From NCBI RefSeq assembly GCF_945890115.1, contig NZ_CAMDCK010000007.1:1-64000 (forward strand): a stretch of DNA of 64,000 nt, given 5' to 3'. Under the pieces are notes generated by a model, which had not been told where the DNA came from, made no database searches, and saw only the letters and a list, made by a program, of their open reading frames with translations. This DNA comes from Sphingorhabdus sp. EL138 (lineage in GTDB: Bacteria > Pseudomonadota > Alphaproteobacteria > Sphingomonadales > Sphingomonadaceae). Both the position numbers and the translations under genes were made by a program. Numbering within the stretch: position 1 is the stretch's first letter; each line of letters opens with the position of its first letter. Positions 25,153 to 35,671 of this stretch are shown one piece after another.

Positions 25153-26739
25153 TCAATCCAGCTCCGTTTTTCCGGATGTTTCCGGCAGCCAAATCAACGC
25201 TACGATGAATGCCATCGCGGTAACCGCCACTGTATACCAAAGCCCGGAAAAAGGCTGACCAGTTTGGGCAACGATATATTGGGAAATATACGGCAGAAAC
25301 CCGCCAAAATAACCTGTGCCTATGTGATAGGGTATCGACATGGATGTATAGCGGATTTTGGCTGGGAATAATTCTACAAGGATTGCCGCCACTTGCCCAT
25401 AAGTCATGCCTGACAATGCCACCATCAAGAACACCGCCAAGATGATTTTCCAAGGTTCACGCTGGGCCGGGTCTGATTTGTCGGGGTAGCCTGCTTTTTC
25501 TAGCGCGGTGATATAGGCTTTTTCATCAAAGCCCTTAATATTTGCGTCACCGACGTTCAACGACACGCTATCACTCGCCTGCTTGCTATAGGCTATGCCG
25601 CGCTTCGTCAGGAAATTGAGCGCTTGCGCACATTCGCTTTCATGTACGCGGTTGAGTGCGTTAAAATCACATTCCGGCATGGACAAAGTGACAGGGTTAC
25701 GCTCTGTCGCCCTCGCCAAAGCGGGGTTTGCGGCATCGGCCATCATCCAGAAAATCGGAAACACGCCCACAATGGAAAGCGCATAGCCAAGCAAGAGCAG
25801 CCTTTTGCGGCCCCATTTGTCCGACAACCAACCGCAGGCAACATAGGTCGGTGCTGCCAATGCTGCCCCCACCGCCATATATAAAAGCGCATCAGTCTCC
25901 GGAACGCGTGCAGTCCCCGTTAGAAAGTATAAAGTGCCGAATTGCGACGTGTAATAAATGACGGTCAATCCGGCAGCGACGCCGAATAATGCGACGAAAA
26001 TACGCCCCACATTGCCTGGATATTGAAAGCTTTCCAGAAACGGGTTTTTGGATGTTGTGCCAGCTTCCTTCATGGCCTTAAAAACGGGGCTTTCCGACAA
26101 TTTGACGCGCATATAGAGGGAAATCGCGAGCAGCAAAATTGAGGTCAGGAACGGCACACGCCAGCCCCATGCCTCAAACGCCTCGTTGCTCATGGACTGG
26201 CGCGTGATCAGCACGACAATCACGGCGAGCAGAAACCCGCCAGCGACCGATGCCTGAATCCAACTGGTATATTGGCCGCGTTTGCCGTTGGGTGCATGTT
26301 CCGCAACATAGATAGCAGCCCCGCCATATTCGCCGCCAAGCGCCAGTCCCTGAAGACAGCGCATAAGCAACAGCGAACCAGCGGCCCATAGCCCAGCGGT
26401 TTCAAATGTCGGCAGCAATCCAATCGCTGCGGTCGCAACACCCATGAGGGTTATGGTGACAAGAAACGTATATTTTCGGCCGATTTTATCGCCGAAATAG
26501 CCAAATAGAACCGCACCAAATGGTCGCACACCAAAGCCTGCGCCAAAGATTGCAAGCGATGCCAAGGTGGCGGCGGTCGGGTTATCAGCGGGGAAAAACA
26601 GCTTTCCGATTAAGGCCGCTAAAATGCCATAGACGAAAAAGTCATACCATTCGAAAACCGTACCCAGCGACGATGCTGTGATAACCAAGCGGTCGCGCTT
26701 AGGATCAAGTGCGACTTCAGTTTCGGCGGTACTGGCCAT
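25153..26739 (-). CDS. MFS transporter, metabolite:H+ symporter (MHS) family
   Basis: A 528-residue inner-membrane carrier with about 12 membrane segments. TVFEWYDFFVYG in TM1, FGYFGDKIGRKYTF in the TM2-3 loop and LQGLALGGEYGGAA in TM4 are hallmark MHS motifs; relatives carry proline/betaine, ketoglutarate, citrate or shikimate. A soluble insertion of roughly 100 residues lies between about 345 and 440 in the C-terminal half. It follows pccA by 62 bp on the same strand, so an organic-acid substrate connected with propionate metabolism is possible but unproven. Confidence 0.9.
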   Translation of the reverse strand: MASTAETEVALDPKRDRLVITASSLGTVFEWYDFFVYGILAALIGKLFFPADNPTAATLASLAIFGAGFGVRPFGAVLFGYFGDKIGRKYTFLVTITLMGVATAAIGLLPTFETAGLWAAGSLLLMRCLQGLALGGEYGGAAIYVAEHAPNGKRGQYTSWIQASVAGGFLLAVIVVLITRQSMSNEAFEAWGWRVPFLTSILLLAISLYMRVKLSESPVFKAMKEAGTTSKNPFLESFQYPGNVGRIFVALFGVAAGLTVIYYTSQFGTLYFLTGTARVPETDALLYMAVGAALAAPTYVACGWLSDKWGRKRLLLLGYALSIVGVFPIFWMMADAANPALARATERNPVTLSMPECDFNALNRVHESECAQALNFLTKRGIAYSKQASDSVSLNVGDANIKGFDEKAYITALEKAGYPDKSDPAQREPWKIILAVFLMVALSGMTYGQVAAILVELFPAKIRYTSMSIPYHIGTGYFGGFLPYISQYIVAQTGQPFSGLWYTVAVTAMAFIVALIWLPETSGKTELD

Positions 26740-26801
26740 GATATTCCCCTAATAACCCTCTGCGCTTGTTTTAATGCCAATGTTGGCACTTACAAGCAGC
26801 T

Positions 26802-28823
26802 TCACTCCATCTCCAATATCACCGCGTCGACGGCGAGGCTGTCCCCAGCCTGTGCATTGACCAATTTTACCGTTCCCGATTTCTCGGCACGCAAGATGTT
26901 TTCCATCTTCATCGCTTCGACCACGGCAAGTGGTTGGCCAGCCTCAACCTTGTCACCGACGCTAACATGCAAATTCGTGAGCAGGCCCGGCATTGGGCAA
27001 ATCAGAAATTTGGACAAATCTGGCGGGATCTTTTCTATCATATGCGTGGCCAGATGCGCGATGTGGCCCGGCAGAACGCGGGCGACATGGGTTGCACCGC
27101 GCGTTGTCAGATGGAATCCAGTTCGCGTTTTACGGATTTTGACCGCGAGTTCCTCTTCCCCAATTTCTGCTTCGATTAAGCGATCTCCGGGGTCATATTC
27201 CATCGATAGGTCGAAAGGCACACCATCGACATGGATGTCGCCATCACGCATTTCGATTTCATAGACCGCCTCCCCGATCGTCACTTGCCAGCGGGCTGGC
27301 GGATCAAGCGTATCGCCCAACTGGCCATCGACATGCCGCGCACGGTCCGCCTCCGCCGTCGCAACAAAGCCAGCAATTGCGGAGAGTGATTTGACAAGCT
27401 CGGGCGTCGATGCTGCGCCTTGGAAACCATCGGGATATTCCTCGGCGATGAAACCAGTCGTGAGTTCGCCTGATCGGAAACGCGGATGTTGCATGATGGC
27501 GCTGACGAAATCGATATTGTGGCCAAGGCCCTCAATTTCGAAGCGGTCAAGCGCAGCGATTTGTAGGTCAGCGGCTTCATCCCGCGTTTTGCCCCAGGTA
27601 ATGAGCTTGGCGATCATGGGATCGTAGAACATCGACACTTCACCGCCATCATAGACGCCGTCATCTACGCGGATACCCTCAACACCGCGACGACCGTTGG
27701 CATCTGCGTCCTCGGTCCAACCCGTCACGGGCGGACGATAGCGCGTCAAGCGTCCCGTGCTCGGCAAAAACCCGCGATAAGGGTCTTCGGCATAGACGCG
27801 GTTTTCAATGGCCCAACCGTCGATTTTGATATCGTCTTGCGTCATGGCCAGCTTCTCACCTGCGGCGACGCGGATCATCTGTTCGACCAAATCAATGCCG
27901 GTGATGCATTCGGTTACGGGATGTTCCACCTGCAACCGCGTGTTCATTTCAAGGAAATAGAAGCTCTCGCCGCTCGGGTCCGCACCTGATACGATCAATT
28001 CGACCGTTCCGGCGGAATAATAGCCGACCGCACGGGACAAGGCCACGCACTGCTCACCCATAGCTTTGCGCATTTTCGGCGTGACGAAGGGCGATGGCGC
28101 TTCCTCAACAACCTTTTGATGTCGCCGCTGGATCGAACATTCGCGTTCGTTCAGATATAAAATATTGCCATGTTGGTCGCCCAATATCTGAATTTCGATA
28201 TGGCGCGGGTTGAGGATGAATTTCTCGATAAAGACGCGGTCGTCGCCGAACGAGTTTAACCCTTCGCGCTTCGTCGCCTCAAAGCCTTCACGGACATCCT
28301 GCTCATTATAGGCAAGCCGCATCCCCTTACCGCCGCCGCCCGCAGACGCCTTCATCATAACGGGATAGCCGATTTCTGCCGAAATCCGCACCGCATGTTC
28401 CGTGTCGTCAATCTCACCAACAAAGCCGGGGACGACATTGACGCCCGCCGCCAACGCCAGCTTTTTGGACTCGATCTTGTCGCCCATCGCGGCAATCGCG
28501 TTTACAGGCGGGCCGATAAAGGCGATGTTTTCCTTGGCCAAGGCTTGCGCAAAGCTGGTGCGTTCGGACAGGAAGCCATAGCCCGGATGTACAGCTTCGG
28601 CGCCTGTTTGCTTACACGCGGCGATGATCTTATCCGCAATCAAATAAGACTGCGCAGCAGGCGAAGGCCCGATATGCACCGCCTCATCGGCCATTTGCAC
28701 GAATGGCGCACGCGCATCGGCATCGGAATAGACCGCGACGGTCGCGATCCCCATCCGGCGTGCGGTTTTGATGATCCGGCAAGCAATTTCGCCACGGTTT
28801 GCGATTAGGATTTTTTTGAACAT
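26802..28823 (-). CDS. pccA: Propionyl-CoA carboxylase alpha subunit (biotin carboxylase + BCCP)
   Basis: A 673-residue biotin-dependent carboxylase subunit. The N-terminal biotin carboxylase (KILIANRGEIACRI, the ATP-grasp loop KASAGGGGKGMR, EMNTRLQVEHPVTE) is followed by a BT linker domain and a C-terminal biotinyl domain with the biotin Lys at about 639 in VEAMKMEN. With PccB it makes methylmalonyl-CoA from propionyl-CoA. The length and the BT-type linker favour PCC over the shorter AccC, and the neighbourhood of mce and methylmalonyl-CoA mutase agrees. Confidence 0.95.
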   Translation of the reverse strand: MFKKILIANRGEIACRIIKTARRMGIATVAVYSDADARAPFVQMADEAVHIGPSPAAQSYLIADKIIAACKQTGAEAVHPGYGFLSERTSFAQALAKENIAFIGPPVNAIAAMGDKIESKKLALAAGVNVVPGFVGEIDDTEHAVRISAEIGYPVMMKASAGGGGKGMRLAYNEQDVREGFEATKREGLNSFGDDRVFIEKFILNPRHIEIQILGDQHGNILYLNERECSIQRRHQKVVEEAPSPFVTPKMRKAMGEQCVALSRAVGYYSAGTVELIVSGADPSGESFYFLEMNTRLQVEHPVTECITGIDLVEQMIRVAAGEKLAMTQDDIKIDGWAIENRVYAEDPYRGFLPSTGRLTRYRPPVTGWTEDADANGRRGVEGIRVDDGVYDGGEVSMFYDPMIAKLITWGKTRDEAADLQIAALDRFEIEGLGHNIDFVSAIMQHPRFRSGELTTGFIAEEYPDGFQGAASTPELVKSLSAIAGFVATAEADRARHVDGQLGDTLDPPARWQVTIGEAVYEIEMRDGDIHVDGVPFDLSMEYDPGDRLIEAEIGEEELAVKIRKTRTGFHLTTRGATHVARVLPGHIAHLATHMIEKIPPDLSKFLICPMPGLLTNLHVSVGDKVEAGQPLAVVEAMKMENILRAEKSGTVKLVNAQAGDSLAVDAVILEME

Positions 28824-28840
28824 ATAACTCCCCCAAAGCC

Positions 28841-28866
28841 GTCACCCTGAACTTGGTTCAGGGTCC
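28841..28866. repeat. Dispersed palindrome, GTCATCCTGAA family, copy 3 (single)
   Basis: A single 26-bp hairpin of the GTCACCCTGAAC type lies between bioB and pccA, about 20 bp before the pccA start codon. The rest of this 140-bp gap has no clear gene. Confidence 0.85.
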
Positions 28867-28962
28867 ATGGTGCCACGCACACCGACAGTTGTTGCTGAAA
28901 AATGGATGCTTGAACGTCAGTCACCGCAGGTGAAACGAGTTCGGCATGCCGAGAATTTAAAC

Positions 28963-29973
28963 TCACTCCGCCGCCTCCAACGCCTTACACGCACGCAGCG
29001 GCTCCTCCGACTCCATCGGGCGCAAACCCAACTTCGACAGCAAAGCCGCGTCCTTGTCGTCGCCTGCATTGGCCGCCGTCAGCAATTTGTCACCCGTAAA
29101 AATACTGTTCGCACCCGCCATGAAGCACAAAGCTTGCGTCGCTTCTGACATGCTCTCGCGGCCTGCACTTAACCGTACCATGCTCATTGGCATGGTGATC
29201 CGCGCCACCGCAATCGTGCGGACAAATTCGATATCGTCAATCTTGGCCAATGGTGTATCGGCGAGCATATCGCCCAGCACCGTGCCCTTCACGGGAACCA
29301 ACGCGTTTACGGGAACGCTTTCTGGATGCTGTGGCAGGGTCGCCAGCGTGTGGATGAAGCCCACCCGGTCGGCGCGGGTTTCGCCCATGCCGACAATTCC
29401 GCCGCTGCATACGTTGATGCCTGCACGGCGCACCTCGGACAGCGTGTCGAGCCGGTCGTCCATCGTGCGCGTGGTAATGATCTCATTATACCGCTCTGGT
29501 GAAGTATCGATATTGTGATTGTAATAATCCAAGCCAGCGTCGGCTAGCATGTCCGCTTGGGCGGGCGTCAACATGCCCAATGTCATGCAGGTTTCCATAC
29601 CCATGGCGCGCACGCCCTGAACGATCTGCACAATCGCGGGCATGTCGCGGTCTTTCGGGTTGCGCCACGCTGCGCCCATGCAGAATCGGCGAGAGCCAGC
29701 ATCTGCGGCCTCAGCCGCCTTTTGCAACACGGCCTGCACATCCATCAACTTCGTTGCCGCAACGCCGCTGTCGGCTTTGACAGATTGCGAACAATAGCCG
29801 CAATCTTCGGGGCAACCACCGGTTTTGATGGACAGCAATGTGCAAAGCTGTATCTGCCCCGCCGCATGATGCGCGCGGTGCACGGTCTGCGCTTGAAATA
29901 GCAGTTCGTCGAACGGCAGATCAAACACAGCAGCGATCTCGGCGCGGGTCCAGTCGGTGCGTTGATTAGACAT
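28963..29973 (-). CDS. bioB: Biotin synthase
   Basis: A 336-residue radical-SAM enzyme converting dethiobiotin to biotin. The radical-SAM cluster motif is [33 protein letters not shown] and the late Arg/Asn segment [16 protein letters not shown] complete the family pattern, and [13 protein letters not shown] binds the second cluster region. The start at 29973 (MSNQRTDW) is taken over an ATG 24 bp upstream because an AGGGA box precedes it. No other biotin genes are nearby; it stands between the two halves of a biotin-dependent carboxylase. Confidence 0.97.
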   Translation of the reverse strand: MSNQRTDWTRAEIAAVFDLPFDELLFQAQTVHRAHHAAGQIQLCTLLSIKTGGCPEDCGYCSQSVKADSGVAATKLMDVQAVLQKAAEAADAGSRRFCMGAAWRNPKDRDMPAIVQIVQGVRAMGMETCMTLGMLTPAQADMLADAGLDYYNHNIDTSPERYNEIITTRTMDDRLDTLSEVRRAGINVCSGGIVGMGETRADRVGFIHTLATLPQHPESVPVNALVPVKGTVLGDMLADTPLAKIDDIEFVRTIAVARITMPMSMVRLSAGRESMSEATQALCFMAGANSIFTGDKLLTAANAGDDKDAALLSKLGLRPMESEEPLRACKALEAAE

Positions 29974-29992
29974 AATTTCCCTTATCATTAAC

Positions 29993-30072
29993 GTCACCCT
30001 GAACTTGTTTCAGGGTCTTACTTGGGTGCCAACACCGCAAAAAGTAAGATACTGAAACAAGTTCAGTATGAC
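29993..30072. repeat. Dispersed palindrome, GTCATCCTGAA family, copy 4 (double)
   Basis: Inverted halves (CCTGAACTTGTTTCAGG and ACTGAAACAAGTTCAGT) are separated by about 40 nt. The element fills almost all of the gap between the methylmalonyl-CoA mutase stop and bioB, so it would form a long stem in the shared transcript. Confidence 0.85.
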
Positions 30073-30086
30073 GGTGGTATTTAACA

Positions 30087-32210
30087 TTATGTTGCATCGT
30101 TCAACGGCGGCATATTGTGCCCTAATAATGTCAAAACATCGGCTGCACATTCAACGACATTGCTGCCGGGGCCGTAAATGCCCTGCACCCCTGCTTCCCG
30201 CAGAAAATCATAATCCTGTGGGGGAATAACGCCGCCGGCGATAACCTTGATGTCGCCGCGTCCTGCCGCGCGCAAACCTTTTACCAATTCGGGGATCAAC
30301 GTCTTGTGTCCGGCGGCAAGGCTGGATGCGCCTACGGCATCAACATCATGCTGTAGCGCGAGGACAACGGTTTCTTCGGGCGTTTGGAACAATGGTCCGC
30401 TGATAACGTCAAAGCCCATATCGGAGAAAGCCGAAGCGATGACATTGGCGCCGCGATCATGCCCGTCCTGGCCCATTTTTGCGACCAAAAGCTTGGGCTT
30501 GCGACCTAAGCGGCGGCCAACGGACTCGACGCCATCCACTACTTGCGCCCAGCGTTTGTCGAATTCATGGGCGCTGCCATAAATGCCTTGAACGGGAACC
30601 GGCGTCGTTGCGTAGCGGCCAAACACAGCCTCCATCGCGTCGGAAATTTCGCCCAATGTGGCGCGGACGCGGGCGGCTTCGACGGCAAGCGCCAAAAGAT
30701 TTGCGCCACCTTTCGCGCCCTCGGTCAGCGCCGTCAAAGCCGCCTGGCATGCGGCTTCATCGCGTGCGGAACGGGTGGCGGCAAGGCGGGCAATCTGCCC
30801 TTGGCGAACGAAGTCATTGTCGACTTCCAACGTGTCGAGTTGGTCTTCAGTGGCGAGCTTATATTTGTTGACGCCGACGATAACATCTTCGCCTTTGTCC
30901 ACACGCGCTTGCCGGGCGGCGGCAGCTTCTTCAATAAGGCGCTTTGGCATGCCCGATGCCACCGCCTTCGTCATGCCGCCTAGTGCGTCGACTTCGCCGA
31001 TAATTGTCCACGCTTGCTCAACCAATTCAGCGGTCAACGCCTCCACATAATAAGAACCGCCCAAAGGATCGACGACCTTGGTAATGCCGCTTTCTTCAGC
31101 CAACACAATCTGTGTGTTGCGGGCGATGCGCGCCGAAAAATCGGTTGGCAGCGCAATGGCTTCATCCAGCGCATTGGTGTGCAACGACTGCGTCCCACCT
31201 AAGGTCGCGGCCATCGCCTCAATCGTCGTACGGATGACGTTGTTATAAGGATCCTGCTCTTGCAACGACACGCCAGACGTCTGGCAATGGGTGCGCAACA
31301 TTTTGGAGCGTTCATCCTGTGCGCCAAGTTCATCCATGACGCGGTGCCACAAGGTGCGCGCGGCGCGCAGCTTTGACACTTCCATGAAGAAGTTCATGCC
31401 AATGCCAAAGAAGAAAGACAGGCGCCCCGCAAACGCATCAATGTCCAAGCCAGAGGCAATAGCGCGCTGCACATATTCCTTGCCATCGGCAATGGTGAAG
31501 GCAAGCTCCTGCACCGCAGTTGCGCCCGCCTCATGCATATGATAGCCGGATATCGAAATACTATTGAATTTCGGCATGTTAGCGGACGTATATGCGATGA
31601 TATCTGAAACAATTCGCATCGATGGTTCGGGCGGATAAATATAGGTATTCCGGACCATGAATTCTTTGAGGATGTCGTTCTGGATCGTCCCGTCCAGTTG
31701 CGCTTGGGCAACGCCTTGTTCCTCACCCGCCACAATGAAAAACGCAAGGATGGGGATGACTGCGCCGTTCATCGTCATCGATACCGACATTTGATCGAGC
31801 GGAATCCCGTCGAACAGGATTTTCATATCCTCAACGCTATCAATCGCAACGCCAGCCTTGCCGACATCGCCGACAACGCGCGGATGGTCGCTGTCATAGC
31901 CACGGTGGGTGGCAAGATCGAAGGCGACCGAAAGGCCCTTTTGTCCAGCGGCGAGATTGCGGCGGTAAAATGCGTTGGATTCCTCAGCGGTCGAGAAACC
32001 CGCATATTGGCGGATCGTCCATGGGCGGCCCGCATACATGGATGCGCGCACACCACGCGTAAATGGCGCAAAACCGGGAAGGCCGGGGTCGGCTGAATCG
32101 TCGGCTGTATAAAGCGGCTTTACAGCAATGCCCTCTGGCGTGTGCCAAGTCAGGTCCTTGCCCTTAACCTCTTTGTCCGCCGCTTTTTTCCACTGGTCGA
32201 TATTTGTCAT
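30087..32210 (-). CDS. scpA: Methylmalonyl-CoA mutase
   Basis: A 707-residue adenosylcobalamin enzyme turning (R)-methylmalonyl-CoA into succinyl-CoA. The N-terminal TIM barrel has [17 protein letters not shown], the substrate-binding segment typical of large subunits. The C-terminal B12 domain carries the DxHxxG motif in [13 protein letters not shown]. It is a single-chain, homodimeric type, with no separate small subunit here. The start at 32210 (MTNIDQWKK) is chosen because the 51 upstream codons are translated palindrome repeat. Neighbours mce and pccB supply its substrate. Confidence 0.97.
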   Translation of the reverse strand: MTNIDQWKKAADKEVKGKDLTWHTPEGIAVKPLYTADDSADPGLPGFAPFTRGVRASMYAGRPWTIRQYAGFSTAEESNAFYRRNLAAGQKGLSVAFDLATHRGYDSDHPRVVGDVGKAGVAIDSVEDMKILFDGIPLDQMSVSMTMNGAVIPILAFFIVAGEEQGVAQAQLDGTIQNDILKEFMVRNTYIYPPEPSMRIVSDIIAYTSANMPKFNSISISGYHMHEAGATAVQELAFTIADGKEYVQRAIASGLDIDAFAGRLSFFFGIGMNFFMEVSKLRAARTLWHRVMDELGAQDERSKMLRTHCQTSGVSLQEQDPYNNVIRTTIEAMAATLGGTQSLHTNALDEAIALPTDFSARIARNTQIVLAEESGITKVVDPLGGSYYVEALTAELVEQAWTIIGEVDALGGMTKAVASGMPKRLIEEAAAARQARVDKGEDVIVGVNKYKLATEDQLDTLEVDNDFVRQGQIARLAATRSARDEAACQAALTALTEGAKGGANLLALAVEAARVRATLGEISDAMEAVFGRYATTPVPVQGIYGSAHEFDKRWAQVVDGVESVGRRLGRKPKLLVAKMGQDGHDRGANVIASAFSDMGFDVISGPLFQTPEETVVLALQHDVDAVGASSLAAGHKTLIPELVKGLRAAGRGDIKVIAGGVIPPQDYDFLREAGVQGIYGPGSNVVECAADVLTLLGHNMPPLNDAT

Positions 32211-32231
32211 TTTGTTCCAAACTTTTATTTC

Positions 32232-32300
32232 GTCATCCCGAACTTGTTTCGGGATAACGCACCATCGCCCTGCGTTATCCTGAAACGAGTTCAGGATGAC
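32232..32300. repeat. Dispersed palindrome, GTCATCCTGAA family, copy 5 (double)
   Basis: Inverted halves (CCCGAACTTGTTTCGGG and CCTGAAACGAGTTCAGG) lie about 20 nt apart, starting 22 bp upstream of the methylmalonyl-CoA mutase start. Translation through it explains an artefactual N-terminal extension of the mutase reading frame. Confidence 0.88.
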
Positions 32301-32360
32301 GAATTTTTGTGGGTTTTTGCCCACCCCGTTGCGACTAGCGAACAAGCTCGCAAGTCTCAC

Positions 32361-32386
32361 CACCCCTCCCGCCTGCGGGAGTGGTG
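32361..32386. repeat. REP-like hairpin, CCCTC-GAGGG family, copy 5
   Basis: CACCCCTCCCGC pairs with GCGGGAGTGGTG around CT. It lies 4 bp from the mce stop, between mce and the mutase gene, and belongs to the same family as the copies inside and beside pdhC. Confidence 0.82.
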
Positions 32387-32389
32387 CAA

Positions 32390-32833
32390 TTAATGCCCGT
32401 CTTGCGCAGACACCTCCATAATCTCAGTCAAAACACCTTGCATATCCTTGGGATGCACAAAGAATATCAACGTCCCATGCGCGCCAATCCGTGGCTCGCC
32501 AAGCACGCGTTTGCCCATTGCCTCAAATTCCGCCTTTGCAGCATGGATATCAGGCACTTCGTAACAGACATGATGCTGTCCACCCGCCGGGTTCTTTTCA
32601 AGGAACGCCGCGATTGAGGCATTGCCGGGGAGCGGTTCGATCAACTCGATCTGCGTCCCGTTCATCGCACCTTCTGCGCCGGGCGTATCGACAAAGCACA
32701 CCTTCACCCCCTGATCAGGCAGGTCGAAAGGATCATGAATTGTCGTCGCGCCCATCACATCGCGGTAAAAGATAATGCTGTCCGCGATGGAAGGCGTTGC
32801 AACGCCGATATGGTTGAGACGGCCGAGTTTCAT
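32390..32833 (-). CDS. mce: Methylmalonyl-CoA epimerase
   Basis: A 147-residue VOC-fold protein that interconverts (S)- and (R)-methylmalonyl-CoA. Metal ligands are expected at the His of [11 protein letters not shown] (residue 8), in [10 protein letters not shown] and at the Glu near the C-terminus (TEIMEVSA). The family markers [13 protein letters not shown] and [12 protein letters not shown] are clear. It follows pccB by 9 bp and precedes the mutase, the expected biochemical order. Confidence 0.95.
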   Translation of the reverse strand: MKLGRLNHIGVATPSIADSIIFYRDVMGATTIHDPFDLPDQGVKVCFVDTPGAEGAMNGTQIELIEPLPGNASIAAFLEKNPAGGQHHVCYEVPDIHAAKAEFEAMGKRVLGEPRIGAHGTLIFFVHPKDMQGVLTEIMEVSAQDGH

Positions 32834-32842
32834 TTTATATCC

Positions 32843-34369
32843 TCACAACGGAATATTATCATGCTTCTTCCAAGGGTTCTCCAACGCCTTGTTCCGCAAT
32901 TTCCGTAAGCCCAAGGCAATCCGCTTCCGCGTGGAATGCGGGTAGATCACCTCGTCGATGAAACCTTTGCTTGCCGCCACAAAAGGATTTGCGAAGCGGT
33001 CTTCATATTCTGCGGTTTTCACCGCTTGCTCTTCGGTCGATAGCCCGCGGAAGATGATCTCCACCGCGCCCTTCGCGCCCATCACCGCGATTTCGGCGGT
33101 TGGCCAAGCGTAATTGAGGTCGCCGCGCAAATGCTTGGACGCCATCACGTCATAGGCGCCGCCATAGGCCTTGCGCGTGATGATGGTGATTTTGGGCACG
33201 GTCGCCTCGGCATAAGCGAACAGCAATTTTGCCCCATGCTTGATGATGCCGCCATATTCCTGCGCGGTGCCGGGCAAAAATCCGGGGACATCGACAAAGG
33301 TGATGATCGGAATGTCAAACGCATCGCAAAAGCGCACAAAGCGCGCGGCTTTTTTGGAGCTGTTAATGTCGAGCACGCCGGCCAGCACCATCGGCTGATT
33401 GGCAACGATGCCCACCGTGCGGCCCTCAATCCGGCCAAAGCCGATGATGATATTCGCCGCATGGCTGGGCTGAACCTCAAAAAAGTCCGCCTCATCAACC
33501 GTTTTACGGATCAGCTCATGCATATCATAAGGCTGGTTCGCGCTGGGCGGGATCAGCGTGTCGAGGCTAAGTTCCATCCGGTCCCATGGGTCTTGCGTCG
33601 GACGCTCTGGCACGCCCGCGCGGTTATTCTCGGGCAGATAGTCAAAGAAATCGCGGACTGACAGCAATGCATCGATATCATTTTCGAACGCATTATCCGC
33701 CACGCCCGACTTGGTTGTATGCGAAATCGCGCCCCCTAGCTCCTCTTGCGTGACGACTTCATTGGTCACCGTCTTCACAACATCGGGACCCGTGACGAAC
33801 ATGTAAGACGAATCCTTCACCATGAAGATGAAGTCGGTGATTGCGGGCGAATATACCGCGCCGCCCGCACATGGGCCCATGATCAGCGAAATCTGCGGCA
33901 CGACGCCACTGGCCAAGACATTGCGTTGAAACACCTCGGCATAGCCGCCAAGGCTGGCCACGCCCTCTTGAATACGCGCGCCGCCGCTGTCGTTCAGGCC
34001 GATGACCGGCGCGCCGACTTTCATGGCATTGTCCATGACCTTGCAAATCTTCATGGCGTGCGCTTCGGATAATGAGCCACCGAATACCGTAAAATCCTGA
34101 CTATAGACATAGACTAGGCGGCCATTGATCGTGCCGCTACCCGTGACTACGCCGTCACCCGGTATCTTTTGTTCCGCCATGCCGAAATCGGTGCAATTAT
34201 GCGTGACATAGGCATCGAGTTCTTCGAAGCTGCCTTCATCCAGTAAGATATCCAGACGTTCGCGCGCGGTCAGGCGGCCCTTGGCGTGCTGCGCATCAAT
34301 ACGCTTTTGCCCACCCCCCAATTTCGACGCCGCGCGGCGTGCTTCCAGTTCAGCGATATTGGCCGACAT
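32843..34369 (-). CDS. pccB: Propionyl-CoA carboxylase beta subunit
   Basis: A 508-residue carboxyltransferase subunit. Signs are [19 protein letters not shown], the N-terminal acyl-CoA pocket [27 protein letters not shown], and the C-terminal biotin-site segment [13 protein letters not shown] with MASKHLRGD. The Asp/Ala pattern is that of propionyl-CoA rather than acetyl-CoA carboxylases. The start at 34369 has a GGGGAA box and replaces a frame extending 14 codons further. It is the first gene of the minus-strand propionyl-CoA run and is divergent from trhO. Confidence 0.96.
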   Translation of the reverse strand: MSANIAELEARRAASKLGGGQKRIDAQHAKGRLTARERLDILLDEGSFEELDAYVTHNCTDFGMAEQKIPGDGVVTGSGTINGRLVYVYSQDFTVFGGSLSEAHAMKICKVMDNAMKVGAPVIGLNDSGGARIQEGVASLGGYAEVFQRNVLASGVVPQISLIMGPCAGGAVYSPAITDFIFMVKDSSYMFVTGPDVVKTVTNEVVTQEELGGAISHTTKSGVADNAFENDIDALLSVRDFFDYLPENNRAGVPERPTQDPWDRMELSLDTLIPPSANQPYDMHELIRKTVDEADFFEVQPSHAANIIIGFGRIEGRTVGIVANQPMVLAGVLDINSSKKAARFVRFCDAFDIPIITFVDVPGFLPGTAQEYGGIIKHGAKLLFAYAEATVPKITIITRKAYGGAYDVMASKHLRGDLNYAWPTAEIAVMGAKGAVEIIFRGLSTEEQAVKTAEYEDRFANPFVAASKGFIDEVIYPHSTRKRIALGLRKLRNKALENPWKKHDNIPL

Positions 34370-34513
34370 GGCATTCCCCATAAGCAGTTTTGATGACCAA
34401 AGCCTTGGCATCCTGTGGCGGCAATTGCAAATTAATCGTGCGATTAAATTCTGTTTAACCCGCCATAGATTGGAGGCTGCAAAAATTACAAAAGCGCGTT
34501 ATAGGGCGGCGTC

Positions 34514-35455
34514 ATGGACGAAGATCACCCTATTAAAGTTGCAGCACTGTATCGTTTTGTCGCATTTGGTGCGCCGGAAGAACTGCAACCATATATTCAG
34601 GCGCAATGCGCGGCGGGCGGCATCAAGGGTACGATATTGCTGGCGCATGAAGGCATAAACGGAACGGTGGCTGGAAACCCATCCAACATCGACGCTTTAA
34701 TATCGTTTTTGCGCGATATTCCAGGTTGCGCCGAACTGGATGTGAAATATTCCTTTGCCAAGGAAATGCCTTTTTACCGGATGAAAGTGCGCCTGAAAAA
34801 AGAGATTGTTACCCTCGGCGTCGAGGGCATCGACCCAAGAAGGGAGGTGGGCACTTATGTGCAGCCAGAGGATTGGAATGCACTGATTTCTGATCCCGCC
34901 ACTGTGTTGATCGATACCCGAAATGATTATGAAGTGGCGATTGGTACGTTTGAGGGGGCGGTTGACCCACAAACCAAGTCTTTTAGCGAATTTCCAGACT
35001 GGTTTCGCGCGCATCGTGCAGAACTGGCGGCAGGCAAAACAAAGTTCGCGATGTTCTGCACCGGCGGGATCCGCTGCGAAAAATCAACGGCATTTTTGAA
35101 GGCCGAAGGCATAGACGAGGTCTATCATCTCGAAGGCGGCATATTGCGGTATCTGGAGAATATTCCAGAAGGACACAGCAAATGGCAGGGTGAATGTTTC
35201 GTGTTCGACGAACGCGTGTCGGTGAAGCATGGTCTGGAGCTTGGCGAGATGGAGCTGTGCCACGCGTGCCGCCGCCCGATTTCGCAAGCAGACAAGGCAT
35301 CGGCCCATTTTATCGAAGGCGTGTCCTGCCCTGCTTGCTATGCTGAACGCACCGACGATGACCGCGCGCGCTTCGCCGAACGGCAAAAGCAGATTGCCTT
35401 AGCCAAAAAGCGCGGCAAGCAGCATATTGGCGTCAATCCGCGTGATGATGTTTAG
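34514..35455 (+). CDS. trhO: tRNA uridine(34) hydroxylase, rhodanese-domain protein
   Basis: A 313-residue TrhO/YceA protein that hydroxylates U34 of certain tRNAs. An N-terminal acylphosphatase-like domain (about 1-115, with [11 protein letters not shown]) precedes a rhodanese domain with the active-site Cys C182 in [10 protein letters not shown] (second Cys C188). The C-terminal Cys pairs CHACRRPIS and SCPACYAER complete the family layout. It is divergent from pccB with about 140 bp between starts. Confidence 0.95.
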   Translation: MDEDHPIKVAALYRFVAFGAPEELQPYIQAQCAAGGIKGTILLAHEGINGTVAGNPSNIDALISFLRDIPGCAELDVKYSFAKEMPFYRMKVRLKKEIVTLGVEGIDPRREVGTYVQPEDWNALISDPATVLIDTRNDYEVAIGTFEGAVDPQTKSFSEFPDWFRAHRAELAAGKTKFAMFCTGGIRCEKSTAFLKAEGIDEVYHLEGGILRYLENIPEGHSKWQGECFVFDERVSVKHGLELGEMELCHACRRPISQADKASAHFIEGVSCPACYAERTDDDRARFAERQKQIALAKKRGKQHIGVNPRDDV

Positions 35456-35539
35456 TTTTGGCTTTAACGGAGCCTTGACCACGTTCAAACCGAACGGAGG
35501 GGAACTGTGCAACTTGGTTTGCCTTTCCGATCGGCATTT

Positions 35540-35583
35540 TCTGCGCCTCTGCGTGAGTCCATTTTTGCAGGCAGAGGCGCAGA
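35540..35583. repeat. Perfect 13-bp inverted repeat (hairpin)
   Basis: TCTGCGCCTCTGC (35540-35552) and GCAGAGGCGCAGA (35571-35583) form a perfect stem with an 18-nt loop. It is in the 216-bp gap between trhO and the GST gene, where no gene is otherwise seen. There is no T-run, so it is not a classical terminator. It is unlike the other palindrome families in the window. Confidence 0.8.
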
Positions 35584-35671
35584 GGACGCCGAGTATATCC
35601 AAGATAATGAAACCCGCTTGTGACGAGCAAAGACAGAACACCTGTCGGCCCCACTTATTCCCTGAGCTAAC

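Noticed and set aside
32211-32363. A 51-codon N-terminal extension of methylmalonyl-CoA mutase.
   Set aside because: It is translated palindrome repeat; the mutase family starts at the Met at 32210.
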